This document shows, in pieces, positions 26,022 through 37,869 of a stretch of DNA of 64,000 nt; position 1 is the first letter of the stretch, and every line of letters starts with the position of its first letter. Below the pieces are notes generated by a model. That model was not told the DNA's origin, made no database searches, and was given only the letters and a program-made list of their open reading frames with translations. The stretch lies in the NCBI GenBank assembly GCA_000727475.1, contig KL647297.1:3533582-3597581 (forward strand), given 5' to 3'. The stretch comes from Sarcocystis neurona. Its lineage: Eukaryota > Apicomplexa > Conoidasida > Eucoccidiorida > Sarcocystidae. A program made the position numbers and the translations under genes.

Positions 26022-29000
26022 TTACGCGTGTGCCTTCGCGAGGAGTTTCCTTACGGCCCCTGTGTTTGTTTCGACAATGTCGTTGCTATTGTTGCTGCTG
26101 CTGCTGCCTGAGCACGCCAGCAGTTGACCACCCGAGTTTTCGGCCTCTGCCGCAGCGTAACAGAGTGCTTTCTTGCACTCTCTGTTTTTCCTTCGTTCCC
26201 CGTTCGCAGCGCCTGGCGGAAGCCCCTCCGACGGTGATGTGGAGCGCGTGGTGTCGTTTTGAAACACTGCAGCAGCATCAGTATCCGCAGCAGCAGCTGC
26301 TCTGTTGTCGCTTCTGCTGCGAGCGCCGGGAGTGCTGCTGCCAGTGGAGTTGCCGCTGCCGCTGGCGCCATTTCCGTTCTTTTTGTGGCAGCTGCCCGAA
26401 GCGTTCGCACCCCCTGCCTTTTGCTCCTCCTTGCTGCTGCTGCTGCGCCGCTCCTCCGTGGCCTGTCGACTGTTGGTGCGGCCACCGAACCACCGCGAGT
26501 TGCCCTGCGAAGAAGCTACGGATCTCGACTCGCTGTTGCTGCTTCCACCTCTCTGGTTGTTGCTCCTGCTGCCACCGTTCGTTCTGCTGACGCTGCTGCT
26601 TTCCTTCTGCTTTGCTGCCTGCAGTTCCTGCTCTTCTGAAGCGCCAGGCACCGGCGTGTGCAGGTCAGACATCTGTCCACTCGTGCAAAAATGCAAGCAC
26701 ATCTTCAGCATCAAGCCAAACCTGAACAAAAACGCACACACGCCGCGCAAGCAATATCACCGACTACCTACTCAATACTGAAAAAAACGATACTTCACCA
26801 AGTAGGGGGTCGCACAAATGCATGGGCTCGGCACACTCGATCACACATACCTGTGCACAAGCGCTTCTGACTGCGCACCACCTGACGTCCGCAGAGACTC
26901 CGGTACAGACATGCAAATGTAGTCCTGGACACATACACGTACAGCTGAAGACGCACGCGAATGTACGTCCCCACCACAGAAGAATTGGACGAGGGAAGTC
27001 AACAGCAGCCGGAGGTGCGCTGTCGGAGTACGCTCGCGCTCCGCGCCGCGAACGCCCGTGACACACATCACGTAGCACCTACACATGTGTGTGGGTGATG
27101 AACACGCACGGCGGCACATGCAGAGGAGTGCGTCTGAAGACGTCACAGCTGCAAAAAATACCGGCACCAGAAGGACCGCGCACAAACATTCTCCGTAGAG
27201 CCATGTGCCTGCATGCATGTGTATATCTGCGCCCACCATATACACACACATACGTGTAATACACGTGTGGCTACATCTGCATCCAGACACGTACAGATGT
27301 ATCTATATATATGAGGTGCATTTCGAAAAAAAAATCATCTCTCTCTTTAGGGTCTCTATACAGTCCATTCTATACCTTGTGGGCAGTGAAAGACACACGT
27401 GAGCAATACTGCTAAAGCGTAGGATGCTGTTGCAGCTTGTTCCAGGAGACCCACCAGTAGATATTCATCACAAAGAGGGTGAGGAGAAGAAAGACAAAGA
27501 AGCCCCATCCTTCATTTTCGGCAGTGAGTTTCCGGTCTTTGACGTTCTTGAAAATCGGGAAAAGAGTCGCCACCGGGAAAGTGTAGAGCCGAAGATATCC
27601 CCAAGAAATAACGAGACACGCGAACAGACAGAACGTTACCAGCTTGTGGCGCGTATCTACAAAGACCTTGCACCTGCAGCAGCAGCGGCAGCAGCGACAC
27701 ACGCACAGCAGCGGAGGCAGCTACACCCTAGAGGTCCGTTGCAGGAGGAGCAACAACAGCACGGGAACCGCCAAAGAAGAAGCCACAGCAGCACACGGCA
27801 GAGAACACCCCGTCACCTACAAAAGACGGACGCGACGTTGCAAAGTACACGCCTCCCTCTTTTTTTAAGCCCCAGCAACCGCAGCCCGTGGTGGCCGGGC
27901 AAAAGTCAAAGCGGTGCGACAGGTACATGTTGCAATGCTGCAAACAAGTCACCACGTGTATGGATACGGTGCGCTGCAGCAGCAACAGCAGCCAAAGAGC
28001 AGGGTAAAAAGAATTCCAGAGCGGAGAAAACTGCACTCAGAAAGATGCGGAAACACAGCAACATTATCATACCGCAGCGCCCGTAAACGTGCTTCTCAAC
28101 CACGCGGGCGTCGCACCAGCGCAGAGTTGAAAAAGAATATGCGCAAACATACCTATATTTGTTGTGCCTGTTGACTATACATACTGTGGATACGATTACT
28201 CGTACGCAGAAATCAAGGAAGACATATACCGAAAGTGCCTCTCGGTCCCTATATATACATGCGTGTGGCCACAGAACGGAAACATACATATGTATAGACA
28301 TGGAGAAGTACAATGAAAGTAATGTACCTGAAGACCTCTTGCTTTTTATATGCAGCAAATATACACGCAAATGCAGACAGTTACATATGTGTGGACAGAG
28401 ACAGATGTACAAAGGAGCACAGGAATTCACTGTGCTCCACCCACATGTAGACCCGCTGTATACACGTACATCTATACGTGTGTAGCAGAGAAACATCTGG
28501 TGTTAATATTGGCGTACCCGCAAGAGAAGATGTCGCAGAAGTCGTGGCAGAATAGGATGATGCTGCCAACACGCAGGAAATTGCCCAAGTAGGAGAAGAA
28601 AATCAGCAGCAGGCCACAGACGCAGAGAAGCAGCGTCTCGAAGAAGTCCGGCAACTTGGGCGCCAGCATCAGCGACAAGAAGCAAGAAAGGTGGTATCCA
28701 GCGGAAACGTAGAAGTACCAGTGAGTGAACCAGTGCGACTCTTGAAACGGGTGGCCTGTGCGCCGTTCACACACACACACACAGCGACAGCAGCAACGCA
28801 CTCTCGATGTTCCTGCAGCAGAAGATGGCAGGCAGCGCAACAGCAGCAGCAGCACCAGCGGCACCCCGTCTGCAGTCGCCGCACTCCTGTCGCAGCCAGC
28901 AGCTGGTGCAGCAGCGGCAACACGCGACTCTACGCAGGGAGCAGGGTAATCATTTAGCAGCAAGTCCAGCCTTGCTATAGCAGCAGCATTCGCAGCGAGG

Positions 29001-31358
29001 CACGCACTACCTGTGAAAAGCGCCGCTTCTCCGCCGCTGCCCCCAAGCAGCGTAGGCCACCAAGACTCTTCATGGAGAAAAAAATACGCCGTGCCTGTTA
29101 GCAGCAGGAAATACACCGCCTTCATGCTCATTTCTGCGAACCGACTCTGCTTCAATCCGTAGACCTGCGCTCCCCATCGGCTGCACGCACAGGACCAGCG
29201 TCAAAAGCACCAACTGCAGATGCCGTCCGGAGCGATCAGGACTTTTCTGCTGTTCTTCAGTACTAAGTTGAAGATTATTCGACGTCAAGCTGCCTGCCAA
29301 AAATGTCGCCACGCCCTGCTACTCGCTGCTCTCCACCTCAGCTGTTCCGGCGATACCTCCCCCCCTTTGCTGCTGTCGCTGCTGCTTCTGCTACAGGGCG
29401 GTTGCTTCGCGCTGCTTCCCGTGCTGCTCTGCGTTCCGAGAAAATGATACAGGTGAACAGGCGGCTGCGGCAAGTGTGGCAGAGAGGCGCGCAGCCAGCG
29501 GCACACACGCGGCTGGTCACAGCGTGTGAACAGCAGCAGTAGCAGTGAGACCGCGCTAGAGCAGCACCACAACGTGAGAGCCGCAGTACTGTGCGCTATG
29601 GACACACGTGACGGCAGCAACAGCAGCGGCGTCCCGCTGTGCCTATCGAGCGGCAGCAGCGGGATAGCCGAAATCATAGTGAAGTGTGCCTACTCGCGCG
29701 GAAGCATGCGGGCAGCGACAGGCCGCAGCAGACGACGGCCGGCTCCCTGCAAAACACACACACGAGACAGCAGCAAGGCGGCCGTGCACCGAGCTACCTC
29801 CTTTACATGTAAGTGGATATTGCAAACACGTTTGTCCACGCGGGCTCTGCCCACTACGCCGCTGCGCACACATAAGAAATACCCGGCCATACATCCTTGA
29901 ACACAGAAGTTTACTAGAGCAGGCCTGATAGGAAGCTGTCCAATATACACAGAAGTGAAATACATACGTTCTAGCAGCGGCGCACAGAAAGTTCCCTCAC
30001 ACAAACATACACGTATCTCTACACATAGTCGATCAGGGATGCAGAGTCAGAACTGCAGGCGTCGGCTGCCGTCGACGCAAGAAAGGCGTAACTGCAAGAG
30101 CGCTCCTGTGGAAGAAGCGCTCTGCATCACTTCCCACAAACGTTTCTGCTCGCAGACACCTGTATAGCTGTCATTGATAGACAAGCGGCACAGGAGGAGG
30201 ACAGTGTCTTCACAGAAACACGCACGGGCGTTGACGATAGACATGCGCCAGAGGCTAAGGGGATGCTGCCGAACGATGGAAGAAGGAGGAAATCGCCGCA
30301 GCTGAGGGAGGCGTCCTCCCATGCACACGTTCACCAGCGCTACGTCGGGAAAAAGACTCCTCTGCTGCATGCCTGAGAGCCTTTGTCAGCGCAGACGATG
30401 CTGCAGTCTAGCCAGCAGCTTTTGCATGTGCACGGGACGAAGAGAACCTTTGCAGAAAGCGGTGCAGGCAGTCGACTCTAAGGAGGAAAGAGCACTACCG
30501 TAAATATTTTAACGCGACGTGCGTGTGCCGAGACCACCACCACCCACGAGGACGCATGCAGCAACTCCGATGACACCCGCGCTGGCACGGAAGAAATTCG
30601 GGCAGCGATGTGCGTCCACTTCTCACCACAGTCTGAGTTGCACACGTACAGCCAGAGAATCCTTCCGTTGTACGTACACCGGAAGCCACACTGTCGTGTG
30701 GGCTGTACGTACACCCGGAGGTCCTCGCCTGTACGTCCACTGGCACGAACACGCGGTCAATGAAGGGTGCATGCAGCAAATGTCTTCAGCTGTACATACA
30801 CCAGCACGTATACACGCCCACCACAGCAGCAATTACAGAAGACAACTGATCTTTCTTCCCTGCATGTCCGCTGAGAGATGTGGCCAGACAGCACCGCGTT
30901 TGTGCGAGTGAACAAGTCAAATCTCTTCTGATGGGAAAAGCAATCAAAAATCCACCGGCGAACTTGGGCGGCACATAACGTAAACATTGCAGCTAGTGCT
31001 GACACGTGCGCGCGCGATCACATCCGCGCTCTGTCCCCACCCTGTCCTTTCGAGCGTTCTGCAGAGACAGCAGGAAATCGCCGTACGCATAAAAGCAGTG
31101 GTCGAGGGAAACGTGGCAGTATGGAACTTCTTTAAACAGAAAGTACGTAGCGTCGGCAGCGTGCGCCGGTGTTTTTACTTGCAGAAGGAGAGAGACTGCA
31201 GCGACGAGGCCGGTCCAGAAGAGCACGCTGGACGTGCGGGGGTAGACCGCGTTGTCCTGCTGCCGCTGCTGCACCCGGTCCTTGATAGAAAAGTAGTGAC
31301 ACACCGACCAGCAGACTGTCAGCAGGAGTAAACACGAGAAAAACGGATCCAGCCTCAT
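26022..31358 (-). CDS. Ceramide synthase-like protein (Lag1/TLC family) lacking the His-His active site
   Basis: Ceramide synthases are multi-pass ER membrane enzymes that N-acylate sphingoid bases. Exons in transcript order: 31358-31179 (ATG, two membrane helices), 29464-29357 (tentative, Ser-rich), 29164-29011, 28740-28518, 27673-27451, 26721-26022. Family features: FAEMSMKAVYFLL and HEESWWP (equivalent to E..WK..FY and EPWW), THWYFYVSAGYHLSCF, then the Lag motif region DFFETLLLC...FSYLGNFLRVGSIILFCHD, SWGYLRLYTFPV, and FVMNIYWW. Across the junctions the spacing matches plant and animal enzymes residue for residue. The Lag motif His-His-x-x-Thr is Leu-Cys-x-x-Gly here, while the later His-Asp is kept. 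The last exon (GLMLKMCLHF, then a Ser/Asn/Ala-rich tail) fits the family C-terminus, but no canonical donor in exon 27673-27451 gives the right phase: GTCTCC at 27450 is off by one, and without splicing the frame stops at 27412. The gene is certain; the product may be a paralogue without classic activity. Confidence 0.88.
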
Positions 31359-32009
31359 CTTGGCGCCGAGAGAAGTTCGACAGCAGCAACAGCAACGCGC
31401 GCCGCCCCCTGCACCGCACACAAGCACATACCGCATTGCAGTATGCACTTGCAGGATATCACACCTCCACTCGGCGCGGCCGCGGATATCCCGCTGCCGC
31501 TTCTGCTGCCTGGTCCACACACCTCGTTCTGTGCTGCAGCGTCCCCCCGCCTCCATCTACGCAGAGAATGACAGCTACTGCCACGTGCACACCTCTGGCA
31601 CCGAGGACATTAGGTCGGGGACCCAGAGGAGAGTTCTCACGCAAATACGTGGAACAGTCTGCGTCCATACACAGGTACACTTGCACGTCTTGTGCATGCG
31701 GACTGCGACACCTCGACGTATGGGGAAACACATTTGCATGGGTTTACGTATGGGACTGCAAAAAATAGAAAGCAGCAGAGTCCTTTCTCCCACTTCGCGC
31801 ATGGTGTCCTACAACACATCCATCTGCGTGTATCCCCTCGGAGGAGACGCACAGCGAAGAAGCGTGCGCCCTCCCAACAAGTCAGCATGAACCTACTATC
31901 GCTACAGCTGATACGATTCAAAGAGACGATTGAGATCTTGCGCTTGCGTGAACCCTCCCGCCTGACACGCCGTCGGCAGCCTCCGCCAAGCAGTTGCAGA
32001 GCCAGTTAC

Positions 32010-34180
32010 GTTCGCGGCTCCTCACTACTACCGCTGCGGATTATCTGCTCCTGTAGCCGCTGCACGCGCTGGTCTTGTGAACGCCCGGCTGCTGCTGTCA
32101 CCCCTCACTCAGGACGTGCTGCCGTTAATTTCTTCCTGCTGCGGCAGCTACTAATGCGTACAACGACGAAGCGGGTGTGCATACGTCGCGCGGGTTAGGT
32201 AGAGGGGCTATTCATAGATAGTAACCGCACGCATCTGCGCACACACACTTCTTCGGCCAATGAGGCGCAGAATTCCTCCGCTGCTGCCGCCGCGCCCCTG
32301 CTGCAGAGGAGCTCGGTGTCTGACGTCCTTTCACAGAAAACGCTTACCGTCGAGAGGGTGGAGGATAAGACCCAACGCTGGAGAGCACAGACGCTCAGAC
32401 GAAGAGAGAGGAGAAGACAAGAGAAGAATTGCGACGCACACACTGCGGAGTCGGTGCAGGGCCAGTTGCAGCACCGGTACCTGTACTATCAAAGGTGCTG
32501 CTGCGGCTCCTGCTGCTAGAACAGAACCTCTGGTGGTGCGCCTCGAGGAATTTGCTGCGCGGCACCCAGCAAGAATCGCTCCGTCCGCAAAACTCAAGGC
32601 AGTGGCAGCGACGGTGCTGCAGTCAAAGTACTGACGCGTAGCACCGGTGGCGCGGAAGAGTCGGCCGCAAGGCGGGGAGGCGGCCGCAGGAAAAACTCGA
32701 CATGCAACGAGAAGACAAAGAATTGCACACCAAGAAGAACAGGAGACACTCCGCGTGCTACACAGAAGCAGCTCAAAGAAGTGGAGAAGAAGCAAATATA
32801 CCACCTGTTGCTGTGGCGGTTGCGGAGCAGCAGCCGCTGTCGGACGTGCCCTCTGCTGGATCGCGGTGATGCGCTGCAGCACCGGTGCCCGTCCCACGGC
32901 AACACCAAACGATTTTCTGCTGCGAGACAACTTCTTCTACGAAGCAACAGGCACGCTTCAAGGAAGGACACACAGGGTCAAGGTCAAGAAGTCGCAGCAG
33001 CAGCGGCGTCCCTCTGCACAAGGAAGGGGGAGGGTAGCCACACACCAAGACGAAGATTCACCTACCTGTACGCACACATACATATAACTAATAGATGCGG
33101 ACTTCTGGCGCAGAGGAAGAATTAGGTGAACTCGACGCTCACTCAAAAGCACGTTTATATATACGTATGTGTCTCTACTAGACGTGCGCGCATATGTATA
33201 TACATCTAGGTGCGTGCCTATACGTTAAACAGGTATGTGTGTCCACGTGTATATGCGCACGGGCACACATGCACATTCATACATGAATACATAGATGCCA
33301 AGATTTGCATGTATGTACTTCCCCCCACAGGCAAGGAACACATACATCGAGATGGTCGGGCTACAAACCGGCAATCAGGCATTCTCGCCTTCGTACGGAG
33401 AGCGGCCTGTGTGGCAAGAGCCAGCAGAGGAGTACCGCACGTGTCAGGCAGACGCAGAGAGCTGCAAGTCTTCCTTGACAAAGGAAGTGAAGTTGCAGCC
33501 GGACCGCTGGCTGCAAGGTTATAGGAGAACCAACAGATACGCAGACAGGGCCGCAAGAGCGAAAACGGGAGGAAGAAAAGTGACGAGAGGGGGAGATATG
33601 CAACAGAACAGAGACGCGGGGACTGCGAGAGGAAAACGAAGAGAGAATGAGAAGAAATTGAGTGAAGAGGACAACGCAGAGGTGAAGACTGTGCGGTACT
33701 AAATAGCAGCAGTTTCTGAGGACAGCTGCTCAGAAGAGAGCTGCAGCGCTGCTGGCAGTCAGCAGGTGGACGAGAAAGAGAGGAAGGCTCTGGCTCGCTG
33801 CGCCGCCCCTCCTGACGAGAGAGAGAAGCGCGTAGTTTCCCTTGACCCGCACAGAGTCGCAAGAGAGAAAAACGGGCCGCAGTCGGCTTGAAAGGCAAGC
33901 AGCAGCAGCTTCGGGACCCAGCAGCCACACGCCTACTCACTCACAGGCTGCTGCTGCTACTGCTTTCTGTGCCCGCGCCGGTTTTCTGAGGAGGAACCGC
34001 CGAATAAGACAATCATCAGCGGAGAACGGACGTGTTGCCGCTGGGACAGCTATTGCTGCTTCTCGTTGCAGCTGCTACTGATTCCGCCCCTCCTGCTGTT
34101 GGAGGGGAGAGTCGGCTCTTGCCGCTGCTGCTGGAATTATCGGGGACTCAGGTGGTACCGCTGCTGGGTCAGAGTGGGGC
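32010..34180 (-). CDS. Unidentified multi-exon gene (partial exon set)
   Basis: No family recognised. Minus-strand coding is supported by open frames bounded by splice signals. The best exon is 34074-33945: acceptor TAG, donor GTGAGT, encoding PFSADDCLIRRFLLRKPARA and an Ala tail. Downstream, 32630-32481 (50 codons, ends CAG|GTACCG, includes ALSFADGAILAG) and 32377-32348 (10 codons, donor GTAAGC) are in phase with a frame ending at 32805 (CAACAG|GTGGTA). A further frame ending at 32010 (donor GTAACT) encodes QRVQRLQEQIIRSGSSEEPR, a likely coiled coil. Upstream, 34180-34078 is Pro/Ala/Gln-rich and in the same frame as the best exon, but separated from it by TAG (34077-34075), readable as a stop or as the end of a short intron from 34158. 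Plus-strand frames are also open over much of this block, so strand assignment is not secure. Coding-like minus frames continue to about 35.6 kb, so the 5' end is unknown. Confidence 0.35.
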
Positions 34181-36526
34181 CTGCGAAACAGACCGTTGAA
34201 CAAATATGGAAGGGAAGACGTAGATACGCTAGTAGGGGAGCGTATCTCGCCCTCGGCGATTCGCTGGGGAGAGGCATAGAGACGTTAGTACGAGAGGCTG
34301 CCTGGCGTAGCAGCAATGTGGGGAGTCCTCTTGCTCTTCTACCACGGTCGCCCTGACGGTAGTTGCAGTGCCAACAAACTTCTTAGGATAGCTGCTGTTG
34401 ACTGAAGCAGCTGCGTTCCTCCTGCTGCTGCTCGCTAGTGCTCGTGTGTAGTACCAAAGAGACACGGGCAGGTTATCCCTCTCTCTAGGAGAAGAAAGGC
34501 AGTGCTGCTGCAGCGGGGCAGCTTCACTGGCGCAAGAATCGACAACACCACAACGATTTCTACGTTGGCACTCTGAGAATCGGTTGTCCACAGTAGGCAG
34601 GGACCGCCTACCGCAGCGGCAGTGCACTGCAGCAGAAAAGACGTTTCTAAGGATATATTAGAGGGCCGACATTGACTTGACAAGTGTTGTGCTGCTGGAA
34701 GACGGGAACGCACGCTGTCGGAACTCGTGAGAAGCTCGTGTTGTTGGGTTGAAACAAAAGTAGCAGCCGGCTGTGCGGCTAATGCTGCAGCCGTATTGAA
34801 GAACACTCGCAAGTAGTGCCGATGCCCCCTGCTACTACAAAAAATGCTGCTATTGTCTTGATCGGAGCTACACCGCTGGCGTATGTCATTCTGGCAAGTC
34901 GGCTACGGGTGCTGTACTTGGCGGCTGGTGTAGACAGGAAGTGCCGGTCAGAATTCAAGAATAAATTCACCAGCCTACACACATTTACTACCGGTTCTAC
35001 AGATGCAGATACTGTCATTGCAGGCTCGCTACAGCAGTGGCACAGATACGCAGTCTGTGGTCAAGGAGGGGAGGACAGGAAAAAGTCATCTTCTGAGTGG
35101 CAAAGCAGCGCCTGCACGCGGATTTTTTTAGAAGGTCTGAAGAGCTGCAATGGGGTGGGGGGCCCTTTTCGTCGCTAAGTGTGATAGAAGACAAGGCGCT
35201 CCAGCAGCGGGCCGCCGCTGCTGCTGCTGCTACTCTAGGTGGGAGCGCCGCTGCGGAGAGAGTTACGAAAGATAGGTGGTGATGGTACCAGGCAGCAGCG
35301 AAGCAAGAAATTCAAAGAAGTGTGCCTCAGAGGTGTGCCGCTGTTTGTTGCTGCCTGTGTAGTTTGTTTGCTGTGGTCATTGACGCGGATATTGCTGCTG
35401 GACGGGAACGCCCGCAAAGGTTGCCTGTGTTGCTGGTGCGTAGGCTACCCCTGCGGCCGAAGGGAGGAGGGGAGCAGGGTGGGGTCAGAGGTGTGTACTC
35501 TTCCGTTTTCACGTCGTCGGCCGCAGTAGCCCGCAGCACCACAGATGAGGTAGAAGGTCTTTCTGGGCATTGACGAAAAACAAGAGAAGAAAGGAATGTG
35601 TACCGTGGAGCAGCGGCAGCGGAAGCAGCACACAAGACGAAGACGTGTCGGCGTTCGCGGAGTTTTTGTCGCACCTGCGGTAGCAACCGGATCCGCAAGA
35701 CAAGCAGCTGGCGAAAGTAACTGCTGCGGCAGCAGCAGCAGCACCTAAACTTCTGCAGTTCTCTCCTCTGAAGCGTCGGTTACGACTTCATCAGCCGTTA
35801 GTCTGGACGGTGGAACACCAGCAGCGGGGATCAAAAGGGCTCACGAGCACAAGGCGAGGAATTGCACCTCTTCTGCTTGCTGGTGGGAACCCCTGTCACA
35901 AGATGGCAGCGGTGCAGCAGAAGTGGGGAGAAATGCAGTTGGAAACACGAGGTTTGGCCTTCTTATAGGTTCGCGCAGCCTGAAAAGAAACAGAATGTGG
36001 CCATAGGGCTGCCGCCAGATGGGGCGAAGACGGACGTAGGACCGCGCAGCGCACAGAGACCGCCCACCACGCGGGACCGCAGCAGAGGCAGCAGCAGCAG
36101 CAGCAGAACGAGGGCGGTCCACACGACGGCAACAGCAGCCGGAGCAGCACGGCGAGTAGGAAGAATGCCGAAGAGGCACAAACAGCACCAGGACCGTGCT
36201 ACGCCGGCACCAGTGTGTACCAGCAGCAGCAACAGCTGCACAGGAGAGCCACCGTAACGGCAGAACCGGAGGAGTTACAGCTGACCCACCGTAGTAGCAA
36301 AGCGCAGCGGCTGCAGAGCACAAAAAGACAGCAGCATGTGGTGTTCGATAGTCGGCGCAACGGCACCACACAGCAGAAACGGTCACATAGTGTATGACTG
36401 GTACGCAAGAACAGCAAACGTCTAGAATCACCGACAGAACAGGTAGTACGCGGTGGCTGCTGGTGGCGACATCGCGATGCCTGCAACAGCAGCAGCGAAA
36501 CGCACATCAGCAAATACCAACGCACA

Positions 36527-36573
36527 CATACACCCACACACACACACACCCACACACGTATACACACAAACTT

Positions 36574-36614
<41 letters not shown>

Positions 36615-36620
36615 TATACG
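36527..36620. repeat. (CA)n microsatellite
   Basis: CA dinucleotide run interrupted by a few C, T and G substitutions, between the unidentified gene and the repeat-poor block to its right. Confidence 0.9.
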
Positions 36621-37854
36621 TAGAGCCACCACCGGCAACAGCACGAGAGGATGGAAATTTTGGAGGGCGCCGGGAGGTATAAGCGATAAATGCAAGCGGA
36701 GTACCGTTCCGCGTCAGATGCAATGGGAGCACGCTAAGATGGCCTCCGCCTGCAACCACGGCCTCCTAAGCGCTCCTCAGCTATATATAGCTACCGACCG
36801 CAGCGAAACAAAGCTATCGCGCAGTGGACGTATGAAGGGAGGCTTGTCCGTCGCCCGCCACCGCTTCCCGGCGATACTGATCGAGCACGGGTATCAGTGC
36901 AGAAGTATCGCAGCTTTGTAGCAGCTTAAACAGCACCTGCAGCAACAGCGGCACGGAAGATGACGTACCGGTAGAGCAGTACTGGTCGGGACGGCCGCAA
37001 TACGTGACACCAGGACGGCCAGATCACTGCTGTAGCGAACGACTGCATCCACAGCGAGCTGCCAGCGCCGGCAATTCAGACCCGCTGGTGATAAAACTGC
37101 CACAATCTTTTCAGTTCACCATGAAACGAGCTGTACGACGGCGCAGCAGCGTTTGCAGGGCGGCCACGGTTTTTTTCCGTTGCAAAGTTGTGCTCCAAGT
37201 CCTGCTAAGATTTATCTGCTAATACGAAGGAATCGTGTCTCCTGGTATTTGCGCAGGAGCCAGCATAAAGACACGCACCCCTGGCGTGTGGGCAGGAGCT
37301 GCTCGACGTCATCAGTGATACTCTTTCCCGGGGACCTACATCATGGAATATAAGAGTGTCCGTAACAATGGTGGACACAGGATAATGATTTGCCGCGTGT
37401 CTCTTCCTCACCACGCTTCGATCACGCATACTCTTGTGACATTGTCTTTGTTGTTGCGAAAGACACGCGCTGCAATAGGGCCCCGGTTTTGTCCTGACGC
37501 AGCGCTGTGTGGGGCTTAGCGTGCTTCAGAGCTTCGCCGCTTCCTCACCCCCGCTCCACTGATTGTACATAGTGATGCTTTCTGCTATCCATTCAGACGG
37601 TCCTACTGCCCATCTTCTTGTTACTTACGTCTCTTCACTGGTGTCACTGTGGCTATCGTGGCCCCTAACAACCGCTGTCTACCTTGCGCTACTGCTGTTG
37701 TTCCTGTCTAACGGCCGTGTCCCAAGAGTCTCCTGCTTCTCATTTTGCCGATAAGGTACCGCAGATAGCCGCATCACAGCTTATGTTGCTTTTGAGCTAA
37801 GCCGCCTCGCGTCCAGCTCACGGATAGCACATGGTACCAGCCGATGCCACAGGT

Positions 37855-37869
37855 GGGGGGGGGGGGGGG
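37855..37869. repeat. 15-base G homopolymer
   Basis: Fifteen consecutive G in otherwise balanced sequence, the same length as the G run at the edge of the assembly gap. Confidence 0.95.

Noticed and set aside
35097..35573. Plus-strand frames joined across TGA at 35280, considered as a selenoprotein
   Set aside because: No selenoprotein motif around the TGA and no SECIS-like structure could be recognised; better-supported exons nearby are on the minus strand.
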